From Symsagittifera roscoffensis (taxonomy: Eukaryota > Xenacoelomorpha > Acoela > Convolutidae), in the NCBI RefSeq assembly GCF_963678635.1, contig NC_087067.1:19419018-19483017 (forward strand): a DNA stretch of 64,000 nucleotides, given 5' to 3'. Shown piece by piece: positions 19,487 through 30,518 of the stretch; position 1 is the first letter of the stretch, and each line of letters begins with the position of its first letter. Made by a program: the position numbers and the translations under genes. The notes under the pieces were generated by a model, which was not told the origin of the DNA, did no database searches, and saw only the letters and a program-made list of their open reading frames with translations.

Positions 19487-19663
19487 TTAATTTTTATTAT
19501 AGTATTCTTCTAAGAAAAGAATTAGGAGGATTGTTGCTAGAGCGAATGTGATGATTGCTTTCTTTATACATTTGCATATGGTCAAAATGAGGGATGATAG
19601 AAATGTTATGAAAATTACAAATAGTAGAAAAATATCAGTTCTACTGAAAATAGTTCGTATCAT
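19487..19663 (-). CDS. Small double-membrane-span protein, 58 aa
   Basis: ATG 19663 to TAA 19487 encodes 58 aa. A short N-terminus is followed by a hydrophobic helix (DIFLLFVIFITFLSSLILTI), a basic turn (CKCIKKA), and a second hydrophobic helix (IITFALATILLILFL) ending EEYYNKN. It lies 18 nt upstream of the AUG-free frame. It resembles viroporin-like or accessory membrane peptides in layout only. The length is small, so chance is possible, but two clean spans with a basic loop are unusual for a random ORF. Confidence 0.4.
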   Translation of the reverse strand: MIRTIFSRTDIFLLFVIFITFLSSLILTICKCIKKAIITFALATILLILFLEEYYNKN

Positions 19664-20481
19664 TTAGACAAGTTTTATAAATCGTACCTGTGGATATAAT
19701 CAAGGGTTTTTGAAAGTTGGAGAAATAGTTCGAATATAGTGTAGAAAATTAAAAAAATATTACAAAAAATTTAAGAATATTAGAAAAGATTCAAGGATAT
19801 CAAAAAGTAATATTATGAAAGTTTCAAGTATCGTAAAAAATTGTTTGAGGTTTGTGATAATTTTAGTGACTGTTTGATAGAAGAGCATTTAAGAAATGGC
19901 TTCGTGATCGAATATTTTTTGTTGTTTGGGGCAATTTTCAAGTGTGGTCGGATTATTTATTAGTTTTTTGACAAGTGGGTTGAGTTTTGTAAAAAATTGT
20001 TGGGGGCAATTTTTATGGTGATCGGTAGGTCTTCTTTGTCTTTATTTTCATTTGTCAAATGATCTGGGGTATTTTTGAGATTTTTATACTTTAGGCTAAA
20101 TAAAATGGTCATTCTTTTACTTTAGGCTAATTTAACATATTTGTTTGGGGGATATTTCAGGTCTGAGTTGGGGAAATATTGTTGATCTTTGGTTTATTAG
20201 ATAAGGAAGGGTTATGATAATATGGTGATATTTATTTTAGTTGTCAAGTTGGAGTGGTTTGCTTATTTTTGACCTGGAGGTCGTAGAGTTATAGTTATAG
20301 ATATGCCTGGAGTTTAATATTTTTCGTCTAGTTGGTTTGTGTTAAAGTTATAGAAGGTGACGGATTGGATGAATCCTATTGGCTAATTTTGAACTAGAAT
20401 CGCTGCGTGTTTATCAGCATGTTATCTTGAAAAGTGAAAGTGTAAAATGTTTCAGAGGTGCAAAGATTATTAAATGTAGAA
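19664..20481 (-). other. Gap between integrase and accessory genes
   Basis: About 800 nt of AT-rich sequence with no ORF I can support. It may hold the splice acceptor for the env-region transcripts. I see no repeat with other parts of the window. Confidence 0.4.
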
Positions 20482-22430
20482 TTAAGGTTGTTTTTGAAAT
20501 TCAACTTTCTTTAATATTTTAGATTGTGGGATGAATACTTTATAATTTTTACGTGGTTGATTTCTAAGTCGTGAAGACTCTCTATGTTCTGATTTGTCGA
20601 TTTGTTTTTGGGGTATTATTTGTTCTGTCATTTTTCTATTTTTTCTTTCTTTTTGAGATGTATTTTGATCGAGATTTTTTGTATTGTTTTTTGTGGTGTT
20701 TGATTTTGTATTTTGATTTCCGAGGTGAATATCATTTTGTTCCTTTGTTATGTTGTCCGTATGTGGGTCATTTTGAATAACTTTTAAACCTGTAAAAGAA
20801 TATAATTGAGTAAGTTCGCGGAGTGCGTATTCTTTTGGATAATAAGGTAATAGGTTATTTCGGTGTTGAACGATTTCTTTTTTATCTGAGTCGGTGATTT
20901 TATATGTGACATCAGTGGGTTTTGCAATTATTTGGTATGGTCCTTTACGAAGGGGTTGTAACTTTTTTGAAATTCCTTTTTGAGTATTAAAATTGGGTAT
21001 TAAAACAAATGTTCCAATTTTTAAATCGGAGGCTGGTGTAAAGCGTGAATTTATTTGTTCATTAATATTTTGCCTTTGTAACAACTTTTTTGTTACCTTT
21101 TGGTAAATTTCATTGTGTTTTTTATCTCTGTTTAAAATCCATTCGGTGTGTGTACCGGAGGCTAATTTAAGAATTTGTGGGTGATGAAAATGATCTTCAT
21201 CGTGTGTATGTAATGGTAGGTTATAACAAATTGAGTCTTTATTTGGTTGACAATAACCTTGTGCGTTTTTATGAGAGTTTGCTGTAAACATTATTGGTTT
21301 GCGTGGCTTTTGGTTAAAAACCATTTCATATGGTGACATTCCTAAAGTTGTCGTGATTTGTGAATTATATGCTAAGGGAAATAGTTTTACATCTGCTGAC
21401 CATTCGGTATATCTTGTATCATTTCCATTGATGATACATCTGAGATATTCTTGTAATGAACGGTTCATACCTTCGACTAAGCCGTTTGTCCAAGGTGCGT
21501 GAGATGTACGTGGTTTGTGTTTAATGTTATATAAATGACATAGTGTGATGATTTCATTATTTATGAATTCTGTACCGTTATCTGTAACTAAAATTTCTGA
21601 TAGTCCGAATTTTGCTATCCAGTGTTCATAGAGTGTTGTGTAAGCGTAATAAGCGTTACAATGTGGTACTGGGTTAAGTGCTACATAATGTGTAAATGCG
21701 TCAACAATTACCATGATGTAGGAGTTTCCTTCGGATGAGGGTGAAATTGGTCCTTTGGTATCAAATGAGATACGATGATTAAAGTACAAACTTTGTCCTT
21801 TAAAATCTTGTTTTTGTGCTATTTGTTTTTGATTTGGGTAAGGTTTATTTAGTTGACATACTATACAGTCATTGCATAGTACTTTTATCCAAATTGGTGC
21901 ATTTGGGAAATAAAAGTTTTGTACAAAATTTGAATATGTTTTTTCTGATCCAGAGTGTCCTTTAATATTTTGTGTATGTGAAATATTAAAAGCTATAAGA
22001 ATCATACTTAAAGGGAGACAGGGAACTGTAGATTCATTTAGTTTGTATTCTAGAAGGTCTGTGTTTTCGTTAATTGTTGTATTATTGAATTTTCGAAAAT
22101 ATCGGAGGAGTGTTTTGTTTCCTAGAATAGTTGAATCTGCTTTGATAGGTTTAGTTTTATATTTGTGCCATGATTTCAGTTGTCGAATTACTGGGTCAAG
22201 GTTTTGATATTGTTTCAGTGTTGAAATTGTAATTGTTTCTGTTGGGAGGAGAAAAATGTTTTCAATTTCTAATTTAGATAAGGGTATTGTGTCAAGTGGG
22301 TCATGGAGGTCAAAAACTTGATTTATTGTGTATTTTGAATCGTTTGTTTGTGGTCCTGATAAGTTTATTTTATCAGTTAAATTTTCTTTTTCAATTAGTG
22401 GAAAATGGTCTTTTTTAGGCGGGTTATGTT
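20482..22430 (-). CDS. pol: Integrase region of element A pol (orphaned by RT/RNase H deletion)
   Basis: The frame is open from about 22430 to 20482, with the first in-frame ATG at 22005. The zinc-binding N-terminus shows HTQNIKGHSGSEKTY and CNDCIVCQLNK (HHCC). The catalytic core shows SFDTKGPISP (Asp), VTDNGTEFIN (Asp) and NGLVEGMNRSLQ (Glu), as in Ty3/gypsy integrases. The C-terminal domain includes LKIGTFVLIPNF and KGPYQIIAKP, then a long Asn/Lys/Gln-rich tail. The core is complete. Upstream, RT and RNase H are absent and the protease frame ends in TAA at the junction. Confidence 0.85.
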
Positions 22431-23698
22431 TTTATGTTGTATTGTTCTAAAATGTCGAGTAATCTGTTCACTTTATCGTGTAAGTGAATTGGTACTTTAC
22501 TTGCTCTTTGTTTTTTGAAAACTGCGTCTGGTTTTAATGGGAGATGTAGTGATGAGCTGATTTTGCCAACATCAAATTTGGATGTTGCATAGACTGATGA
22601 ATATTTAATTAGCTGTTTTGCTAGTTTTTCAAATTCGTCTTGTGTTATTTGTGAATGTTGGAAATTAAACATTGTTAAAAATTTCTGTTGACTCTCTGTG
22701 TAGTTACTTATGTTGAATGTATATTTGAAATATGGGGTTTTTGTGAAATAATCCGTATTTTTGTTTTCGTTACTTATTATACTATTTATAGATAATTCTT
22801 CATTAAGAATTGTGGATTGGCAAATATCTAGTAATTGGAGTATATTATTTACACGATATGCTTTTTCGTGTATTGGTGATATTGTAGCGTTGGTTTCGCA
22901 ATAGCCTAAAAGTCCTAAAGGTAATGTTACTTGGTAAGGTGTATTGTTGTATACATGTAAGGAAATAATATCTGAATTCGAGTTTTTCAAATATTTTATT
23001 GATGAGATTGTGATTTTGAAAAATTTATGAATAGGTTTGAATTCAAAATCTGACATATAAAATTTTTGTTTGTTTTGTTTTTTATCATATTGGTGAACTT
23101 GCTTTATTGAAAAATTGTATATGTTTCCTGATAGTGGTTTCAAGTGTTTTCTTTGTTGGTTATATATTGGATAGAATTTTGAAAAGAATGGTGGTTGTTT
23201 ATTTAATCTTTGAAAAAATGTTAGGGATGTGTCTTTTGTTTTTGTATATTTATCTTTGATTAATATTTTACTATTCAAGATGTTGATTGTTGGTATATAT
23301 TTAGAGATAAATGGTATTCCAATGATATTGTGTTTAATATCAGTGATATGGAATATTTGTTTAAATGGTTTGGTTAAAATTTTGTTTTGCTCCATTGTTC
23401 TTGTGGGGAGAAGAAATAATTGAATTTTTCCGTAGTTTATTAATGTTGATCCTTGTGCTGTTGCTAGTTTGCTGGAGGTTTCAAGAGGTGTTAGCTTTGG
23501 GTGTAAGGTTTTTATTTCATTCCATGTGGGAATGTTTATTATATTTGATTCTGCTCCTGAATCAATTAAAAAATCAATTTCAAGATCTGGTGGTTCAAAT
23601 TCTTTGCTTCTTGGACTTTCTAAAAAAAATGGTATTGTCCAAATTTTTTCTTTGGGTTGTTCTTTTTGTATGTTTTGATAGATGTGATTTGTATTCAA
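22424..23698 (-). pseudogene. pol: Protease and RT N-terminal stub of element A
   Basis: This 424-aa frame contains the retropepsin motif FLIDSGAESNII (catalytic Asp) near residue 45. Its C-terminus (VGKISSSLHLPLKPDAVF, then VPIHLHDKVNRLLDILEQY) is the usual beginning of a gypsy RT. It stops at the deletion junction (about 22424), so no RT palm, no YxDD and no RNase H remain. Comparison with copy B shows that gag and pro were once one frame: copy A lacks one base near 23877, which separates them. Confidence 0.8.
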
Positions 23699-26600
23699 GC
23701 ATTTTGTTTTTTCGTTCTCATTGGGTTGATTTGTAGTGTTAATTTCATTAGTTTTTTGTGTCGTCGGTGTGGAATGGACGGGTTCAATATAATAATTGTG
23801 AAGGAGTTCTGATTGATTCTCATATATGTGTGATGAAAAAAGTTGTTCATATATAACAGGTTCATAGTCATTTTCGCCTTTATCATATTGATGGAGAGAG
23901 TGTTTTCTGCATTGCTTTCTGAATCTGATGATCCACAGTTTATTTGATTGAGTTGTAACGTATCAGTTACTGTGTCATCAATACCTGGAGGGTCTGATGT
24001 TGTTTCTGGATTAGATTGTTCTTGATTAATATGTCTTTGATGTTTAGGTGTACTACTTCTGTGGCGATTATTAGAATTATTATAATGGTTATTATTCCTG
24101 TGTGGTGATTGGGAATAATTTCTATAACGATTATTATAACTTGAATGTCGATTTTGTGAATTATTTCGCGATCTGTTTTGGTAATTATTGTTTGGTCTGT
24201 TATAGTTTGATCTATTATATGAGTTATTCCTTGATTGATTGTTCGGGTAATTCTGGTTTCGGTTGTTTGAATAACTTCTATTCCGATTATTGGAGTAGTT
24301 TCTGTTCCTATTGTATGATGAATTTCGTGATTGATTGTTTGGATAATAATTATTTCTTGATTGGGAATTAGATCTAGAAACAAATCGTTGTGTATTTGAA
24401 TGTGATCTGGAGTAGTTATTTCGACTATTTGGTCTATTGTAGTGATTTTGTGATGAATTTTGCGTGTTTCTTCGTTCTGGTGATCTTCCTCTATAACTTG
24501 AGTTATATGGTGATTGATTTCTTGTATAATTTGTATTGTTCGGGAGTGGTTTTCCTGAACTGTTGTTGCTGTAGACTGTTTTGTTCGGTAGATTTTGGTC
24601 TTTTTTCATGTATTGATAGAATGATTTATTTGGTTCTTTATATTTTTGAGGTTTATTTTGATTGTCTTGCTGTTTTTGTCTACATTCAGAAATACTATGT
24701 CCGTATTGTCGGCAATAATTACACCATTTTTTGAAAGATGGTTTGCCTTTAAAGTTTGGGTGTTTTTCGTAAATATTGAGTATTTCAGTGATTTTTTCAA
24801 CGAGGTCTGTATCTGATTCCTGTATATTGTTTATATTTGTGGAAGCTGTTTCAATTCTGTTAACGTATTGTAATTTCAGATTTTCCGTTTCTTCGAGTTT
24901 CATTGTGATTTCTGCTTGTTCTAGTTTGTCTACTAGTTTTCGAAAATCTAAATCGGGTTCTCGAATTGACGAAGGATGGGATGCTCTCTTTTTTATTGCT
25001 ATTTTCCTTAATTGTGGTGTTAAGGTCATCATTAAGATTTCTGTCATCTTTGTGTTTTTATAGTCATGTGTATTTAATGAATATGCTTTTCGAACTAGTG
25101 TTTCGATTCGTACTGCTAATTGCTTGATGGTTTCGTTTGGTAATCTGCGAATTTCATTACATAAAACTCTTTGTTGTTGTTTGTTTCTTTCGGAGTCAAA
25201 CATTTTTGAAAATTCTTGTGTAAACCTTTTCCAATTTGATTTTATTTCTATAGGCAATACTGAAAACCATTTTTGGGCTGCGCCATCTAGAGTTGTTTGT
25301 ATTAACGCTGTGCGTCGATGTATCCAGTTTTGATGTAGTGGCGTATTAATTGGTTCAGGTCCTATATTTAAAATCAAATTTGCTGTGACTGCATTTAAAT
25401 AGTCTTCTACAGAATATTCAGGGTCTGTTCCTGTGAATACCATTAAAGGTTTATTTGATGTTATTGATGATCCACCCATAAGGTATGGATTCATCGTCAT
25501 TTGTAATGATTCTGCTGCATTTGGCATTTGAGAAAAATTTGAAAGTTGATTTCTTGTTATTTCGTGTTGTTGAAGATAATATGGGAGTGGTATTTCATTT
25601 TGCATTTGTGCTGGTTGGTACGAGTTTGCAATCATTGGGTTTTGTTGCTGAATTGGTTGAAAAGATTGTGTATTAATTGGGTTTTGTTGTTGAATTGGTT
25701 GTTGGTTTTGTGTATCTATTGGTTGTGGAGAAAAAATTCTATTATATGTATGTGGTTTCTGTATTCATTGTCCACGATATTCTTGATTATAGGGTGTAAA
25801 TATATCTGGTTGTAAGAAATCATCATCTGAGGATAAGTAATCCATTTGATAAGATATTTGTTTTTTATTTTTATTTTGTTGAAAAAATGGATAGTTTTCA
25901 CTACGATCCTGTGGAGGATGTAAATTTGTTTGGAAATTCACTGAATTAGGTGGTGCCATTGGGTTATCCCAGTTTCGAGATCTTGTATAATTACTAAAAT
26001 TTTTTCGTGGTTGATAATTTGTTTTTGATGGATGTGTGTAATTATAATTATGGTCTGCAAAGTTGTTTCTAGTGAACGTTTTGCGTGTTTTTGGCGGTAT
26101 TGTCATGGGTCTGTATGTTTGGTAATCCATGTGTGAATATTTTGGGGCAACCGAAGGTTTAACGGTTGATTGTAATGTTACCTGTGTTTGTGAAGGATTT
26201 GTATTTCTTGGTGTTGTTAAGTTTGGACGTATTGGTGAAATACTTTGTTGTGTAGTTGTTGTGTGTACGATTTCTTCATTTATGAAGTGTGATGGTGTCT
26301 GGATATCTTGTTGAGTAAGATTCCTAGTTCCATTGAGGTTTTCATTGTGTATGACTGTAGAGTTTAAACTATTATTTTGCATATCGGGTAAAAATGTATT
26401 ATAGTTTAATGGTGTTGCATCAATGGTTAATGGTATTACTCGTACATAATCTCTTACATAAGATATCGTACTTATTGCTTGACTTGAGATTGATTGTGGG
26501 AAGTTTATGGATGCGGGATGAGACCATTTGGGGTCCCAAACATAGTCTGATTGTTCTGTGATGGCAGTATCATCGTTTGAGTTTTGGGGTCTAAAATTTT

Positions 26601-26932
26601 TTCTTGCTTGTGAAATTAAATCAATATTATGTGTGAAATAATCTATTATGAACCATGCCAAGATTTTTTGTAAGTCGTGTTTTGTATGTTGTGAAACTTC
26701 ATCTTTCGTGAAATTTTCTTTAATTATATTTAGAAAACTAGAGAGTAGTGTGATTTCATGTCGTACTCTTATATGTTTAGATGTTTCTGTCGGTGAGACA
26801 TTTGGTATCTGGATTTCGTTTTCTAATATCGAGATATAACTATATATTATCGCAAAAACTTCATTGGTGAATATGGAGTTTGCTCTTTGTGAGTTATGAT
26901 ATTGGATGCTTTTTATATATTCTGAGAATACT
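23695..26932 (-). pseudogene. gag: Gag copy A, main part, cut by insertion and one TGA
   Basis: The capsid-like region shows KWFSVLPIEIKSNWKRFTQE and LNTHDYKNTKMTEILMM. A single CCHC knuckle CNYCRQYGHSISEC follows, then a long Asn/Arg/Ser/Tyr-rich tail (about 24400-24000). TGA at 25765-25767 interrupts the frame. Copy B has GGA at the same codon, proving a nonsense substitution. The giant element cuts the N-terminal coding part at 26932/26933, and the missing N-terminus resumes at 49913-50235. A 1-nt deletion near 23877 shifts the end out of the protease frame. Confidence 0.85.
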
Positions 26933-27816
26933 TGTGCCATTCTGCCGGATGACACAGCATAACCTTCCCGCGACAGAAAAAAAAGTGACTAAAGGCCTTA
27001 TGAACAAAAAAGTGTTGCGACGGAGGGTCAGAATGTTCTAGAATTTTTATTTTTAAAATTTCGATTGGAAGAAGAACATTTCTGAGAAATAGAAAAAAGA
27101 CGGCCATTTTGAATAAAAAAGACGAAAATCAGAACCACGATATAGATTGTGAAGAACAGTTGTATCAGAGACAGAAAAACACGGAGCCTCTTATCGTGGC
27201 AAGAACACACGATAAGGACCTTAGCGACAGATATTTGTGGAGACGGAGGCTTCAGTGGGGGGAAGAGAAATACCACGGAACCCTCCCGGGACACGAAATA
27301 TAGGAGATAAGAGTGTTATCTCAAGAAAATCACGGGAGCGGAGGCTTGGTCCCCCAGAGACTGTTATATGTGAAGGGACTGTGAAAACTGACTATAACAG
27401 CTGCTGTAATGTCCTAGATCTTAATTAACACCGTTATTATTTAATATTTCAGAGCATGAGTAGATAGAAAAAGGAAAGGGTCAATCCATCTCCAATGGAT
27501 TTAATATAAAACTGTCACACAAAAACATAATAAAATAGGTTGTTCGAGCCGTGTTTTTAATGACAATCACGTAGTCTGAGGATCCGAGACTCAGCTATGT
27601 GGTTGTGTTCGCATGCAAACGAAAGCTGATCAAAAGTCGTTTGACTGATGGCCTAAAAATGGTAACTTTTTACTTTGCCCTAAACAGACCAGAAAATCAA
27701 CTGGCAAGGTCGAGACGGTGAAAAACGAGTAGAATTAAGGTAGCTGACGCCTGCCAGTCGTTAATAGGAACTTTTTCTACGCTCCGTCGCTGTGTGATAT
27801 TTGGGCGAATGTTACA
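26933..27816 (+). repeat. 5' LTR of giant element (884 bp)
   Basis: It begins TGTGCC and ends GTTACA. It contains a polyadenylation-type AATAAA (27529-27534) and a small perfect hairpin GAGATAA/TTATCTC (about 27303-27321). By eye it differs from the 3' LTR at about four bases (near 26939, 27369, 27392 and 27785). Confidence 0.9.
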
Positions 27817-27828
27817 TAGACGTTTTTA

Positions 27829-27840
27829 TGGCGCTCCTGG
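27829..27840 (+). promoter_or_regulatory. Possible primer-binding site
   Basis: TGGCGCTCCTGG lies 12 nt after the 5' LTR and starts with TGG, as tRNA-primed sites do. The 12-nt offset is larger than usual and I could not match a specific tRNA, so this is tentative. Confidence 0.3.
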
Positions 27841-27894
27841 GTGGGCCTGTTAAAGGCATGAAACCATCATGATCAGCAAGCGTTTCAGCGACGA

Positions 27895-28633
27895 ACCCTC
27901 CGCTCCGGGCGTATGCCCGAGTTAGAGGCCTTAATGACCGTTATTGTACTAGGGGGAAGGTGCGTACCCTCCGTCTAGTGCAATTTAGCTTTTTAACTTA
28001 GTTAATACCGAAAATTCCGGGGGCCGGAGGGTTAGGTGGGAAATCTAGAGCCCGCTTGTCCTGAGGTCCCAGGACCAAAAACAATTAAAGAGAAAGCGTA
28101 AAACCAAACAAAAATAGTGTATAACCAAGAAAAAGCCAAAAACAAATTTATTTAAAAACAAAAAAGTACAAAAAACAGTAAAAAAATCCAAAAAAGACCA
28201 AAAACAGTAAAAAACATAAAGTGACAATTTATATGTTATTTCCGGACGAGATGTGATCTGACCTTCCTATTTGTTGTTGTTTCAGATTGATTTATATCGT
28301 TTCTGATAGAAAGATTGTGTGTTTTGGTGAAGGGTTGGATACCCTCCCTCGAGTGTAATTTGAGTGTTTAAGCACGTTAATGGTAATTTTGCCGGTGGCC
28401 GGAGGGTAGAGTGGCAAGCTGATCAACGTGTTCCACACTCAACAGGGACATCAAGGACAACATCCGCAACGACTGTTGGGTATCGTTGAAGCAATTTCAG
28501 TATCGTTCGGGTACTAATTCTTTAAAACTTAAGTGGTGGGGGGCACGATTGGCGCGGTCCGATTGTACCCTCCATCGATTACAAATTTCCGAGTTAAGGG
28601 TCTTAATTCGAATATTTTGGTGCAAAGGAGGGT
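27895..28633 (+). repeat. Four 67-nt modules bounded by ACCCTCC and GGAGGGT
   Basis: Copies lie at 27895-27961, 27966-28032, 28341-28407 and 28567-28633. Each is exactly 67 nt, starts ACCCTCC and ends GGAGGGT (GGAAGGT in the first). Each has TTAANNNNNTTAA at offset 28 (TTAG in the first arm of the first copy). Interiors are otherwise diverged. The ends are complementary, so each can close as a stem. The constant length despite divergence implies a conserved structure. Confidence 0.75.
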
Positions 28634-30184
28634 ATAGTACTATTTATTAGCGACTATTTATAGATTATTGTCCTTACTATATATTACTTATCTCCTATTT
28701 AGACCCAAGAAACACCCATTTTTTGTCGAAAATTACCAATTTTCGACCAAACTGTAGACCCCCAAATTTTCGGATATCCGAGCTTTTCCGATAGGCAAAA
28801 AGCTTTTATATAGAGAGTAGCCACGTAGTTCGATCCCCTTTATTAAAGAAACCGCGTGAGCAAAGATTCAGTAGAAGTTAGAAAAACGAGAATTTTTCGA
28901 CCAAAATTTTGATAATTTTCTGTATTTTGTCAATCTGTTTTGGGGATCGAGTTTTTGAGTTTTTAGAGTTAGAGCAATAAAATTTTTTGCGTTAGGAGCG
29001 TGCTAGCATAACGTGCTAGGTTACCAGAGAAATTTTTGGGTAACCCTTCGAGTAGCTCCGTGGATAGAGCTAACGACTTAAGGTTTGGAAAAGGAAGGAA
29101 TCGGAGGGTCCAAATTTGATAGTTTTTGGCCAAATTTTTGTTTCTAAACCAATTTGGTCCGGTTTTTGCATTATTCCAGTGCCGTACAGGGCTGCTACGC
29201 TCATTTCAAGTATTTTTAGGCACTTTTGACCGGAATTGCGGAAAAAGTCTTTCAGAACCTATATAGGTGGTGAAAAAAAGGCCATTTTCACGAACGCGTT
29301 TTTGGCGATTTCTCAAAGACTAGTTATCCGATCGGGATAATTTTGGTACCATAAGTCGACGTTTTTGACCACTTTTCCGAATCGCAACCGTTTTTGGGTT
29401 GATTATTTCGGAAAAGAAAAATTCTTTAGAATTTGTTGGTTCGGAGGGTCCAAATAACGGGCAACCCTCCGAGCGGCAGAAAATTTTATCAAAACATCTT
29501 TTTATTAAACTGGGAAGGTTGACCGTGTCAGCCAACCTAGTTTTAAGTCAGGTAGACCGCTTTCAGAGGCTTTACTGCGGTGATTTAACCTTTTTTCTTG
29601 ATTTTGGGGGAACCCTCCGAAGTGACCCTCCGGAGTCAGCTAAACCCTTTAGCAACCCTCCTTAGTGGAAAATTTCCACGAGATCACCCTAAGAAGTTGA
29701 AACAGCTCCCCCTAGAACCCTTAGCTTATTTTGACGCTTTTTGAAGCTAGTAGGAGAACCTTCCAAGTGAGATCAGAAAATTTGAAAATTTTGGAGGTAC
29801 CCTCCGAAGTGACCCTCCGGAGCGTATTAAGCATCTTATTGACCCTCCTTAGTAAATTTAGGGGGACCCTCCGAAGTAACTTGGGTGATTAAGATACCCT
29901 CCTAAGTAACTTGAGTGATTGAGGTACCCTCCGAGGTAACCCTCCGGAGTGTCTTAAACCTTCTAGCGACCCTCCTTGTAAGAGACTTGAGTAAACCTTC
30001 TGTGGCAATTTGGGAAACGGAAAATATCCATTTAATTAGGATCATATTAGGATATTAGGCGTGCTTATCAGGGTCATAAGAACCCATTCTGACCCGGAAA
30101 TTCGTGATCAACTTTGGATTTTATATTGGGTGTATTAGAAGTACCCGAACAAGATTTTTTTTGATTGTGATTTTGGTTGAGTGG

Positions 30185-30334
30185 TTGCCTTGAGCTACTT
30201 AATAGGAAAGTTCGGGCAATCCGGGAACAAATAAAGGAAGACCCCGGTGGGTGTATTAAGCAAATACACACCCACTTGAGAAGAAGAATTGTTCCCTACT
30301 CTCGTGCACTTGGAACAGTCCGAGTGTGGGAGAG
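30185..30334 (+). ncRNA. Structured RNA module A1 (three stems)
   Basis: Stem 1: TTGCCTTGAGCT with AGTTCGGGCAA (30185-30219). Stem 2 outer: GGGAACAA (30223-30230) with TTGTTCCC (30289-30296), enclosing an inner stem GTGGGTGT with ACACCCAC-type pairing (30247-30275). Stem 3: CTCTCGTGCACTTGG (30299-30313) with CCGAGTGTGGGAGAG (30320-30334), one mismatch. It is followed by CTTTTTC. Module B shows compensatory changes in stems 1, 2 and 3. Confidence 0.7.
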
Positions 30335-30370
30335 CTTTTTCATAGATTTGACGAATTTTCGACCAAGAGG

Positions 30371-30518
30371 TTGCCTTGAGCTACTTAGTAGGACAGCTCG
30401 GGCAATCGCAGGACACCCAAAAGAAGACCTCGGTGGGTGTATTAGGCAAATACACACCCACTTGAGAAGACTGTGTCCTGGGCTTCGTTCTTTCGGATCG
30501 TTCCGATTGGGGGAAGTC
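30371..30518 (+). ncRNA. Structured RNA module B1 (three stems)
   Basis: Same layout as A1, 186 nt downstream. Stem 1: TTGCCTTGAGCT with AGCTCGGGCAA. Stem 2 outer: CAGGACAC (30409-30416) with GTGTCCTG (30473-30480), a different sequence from A1 but again fully paired. Inner GTGGGTGT stem retained. Stem 3: GGCTTCGTTCTTTCGGA with TCCGATTGGGGGAAGTC (30481-30518), again re-paired, loop TCGT. CTTTTTC follows. Confidence 0.7.

Noticed and set aside
24102-24371. Tyr/Asn-rich plus-strand ORFs opposite gag
   Set aside because: They are the complement of the low-complexity gag tail; the gag frame explains the sequence.
27109-27428. 63-64-aa ORFs inside the giant element LTR
   Set aside because: They occur in both LTRs only because the LTRs are duplicated; no domain and both strands are open by chance.
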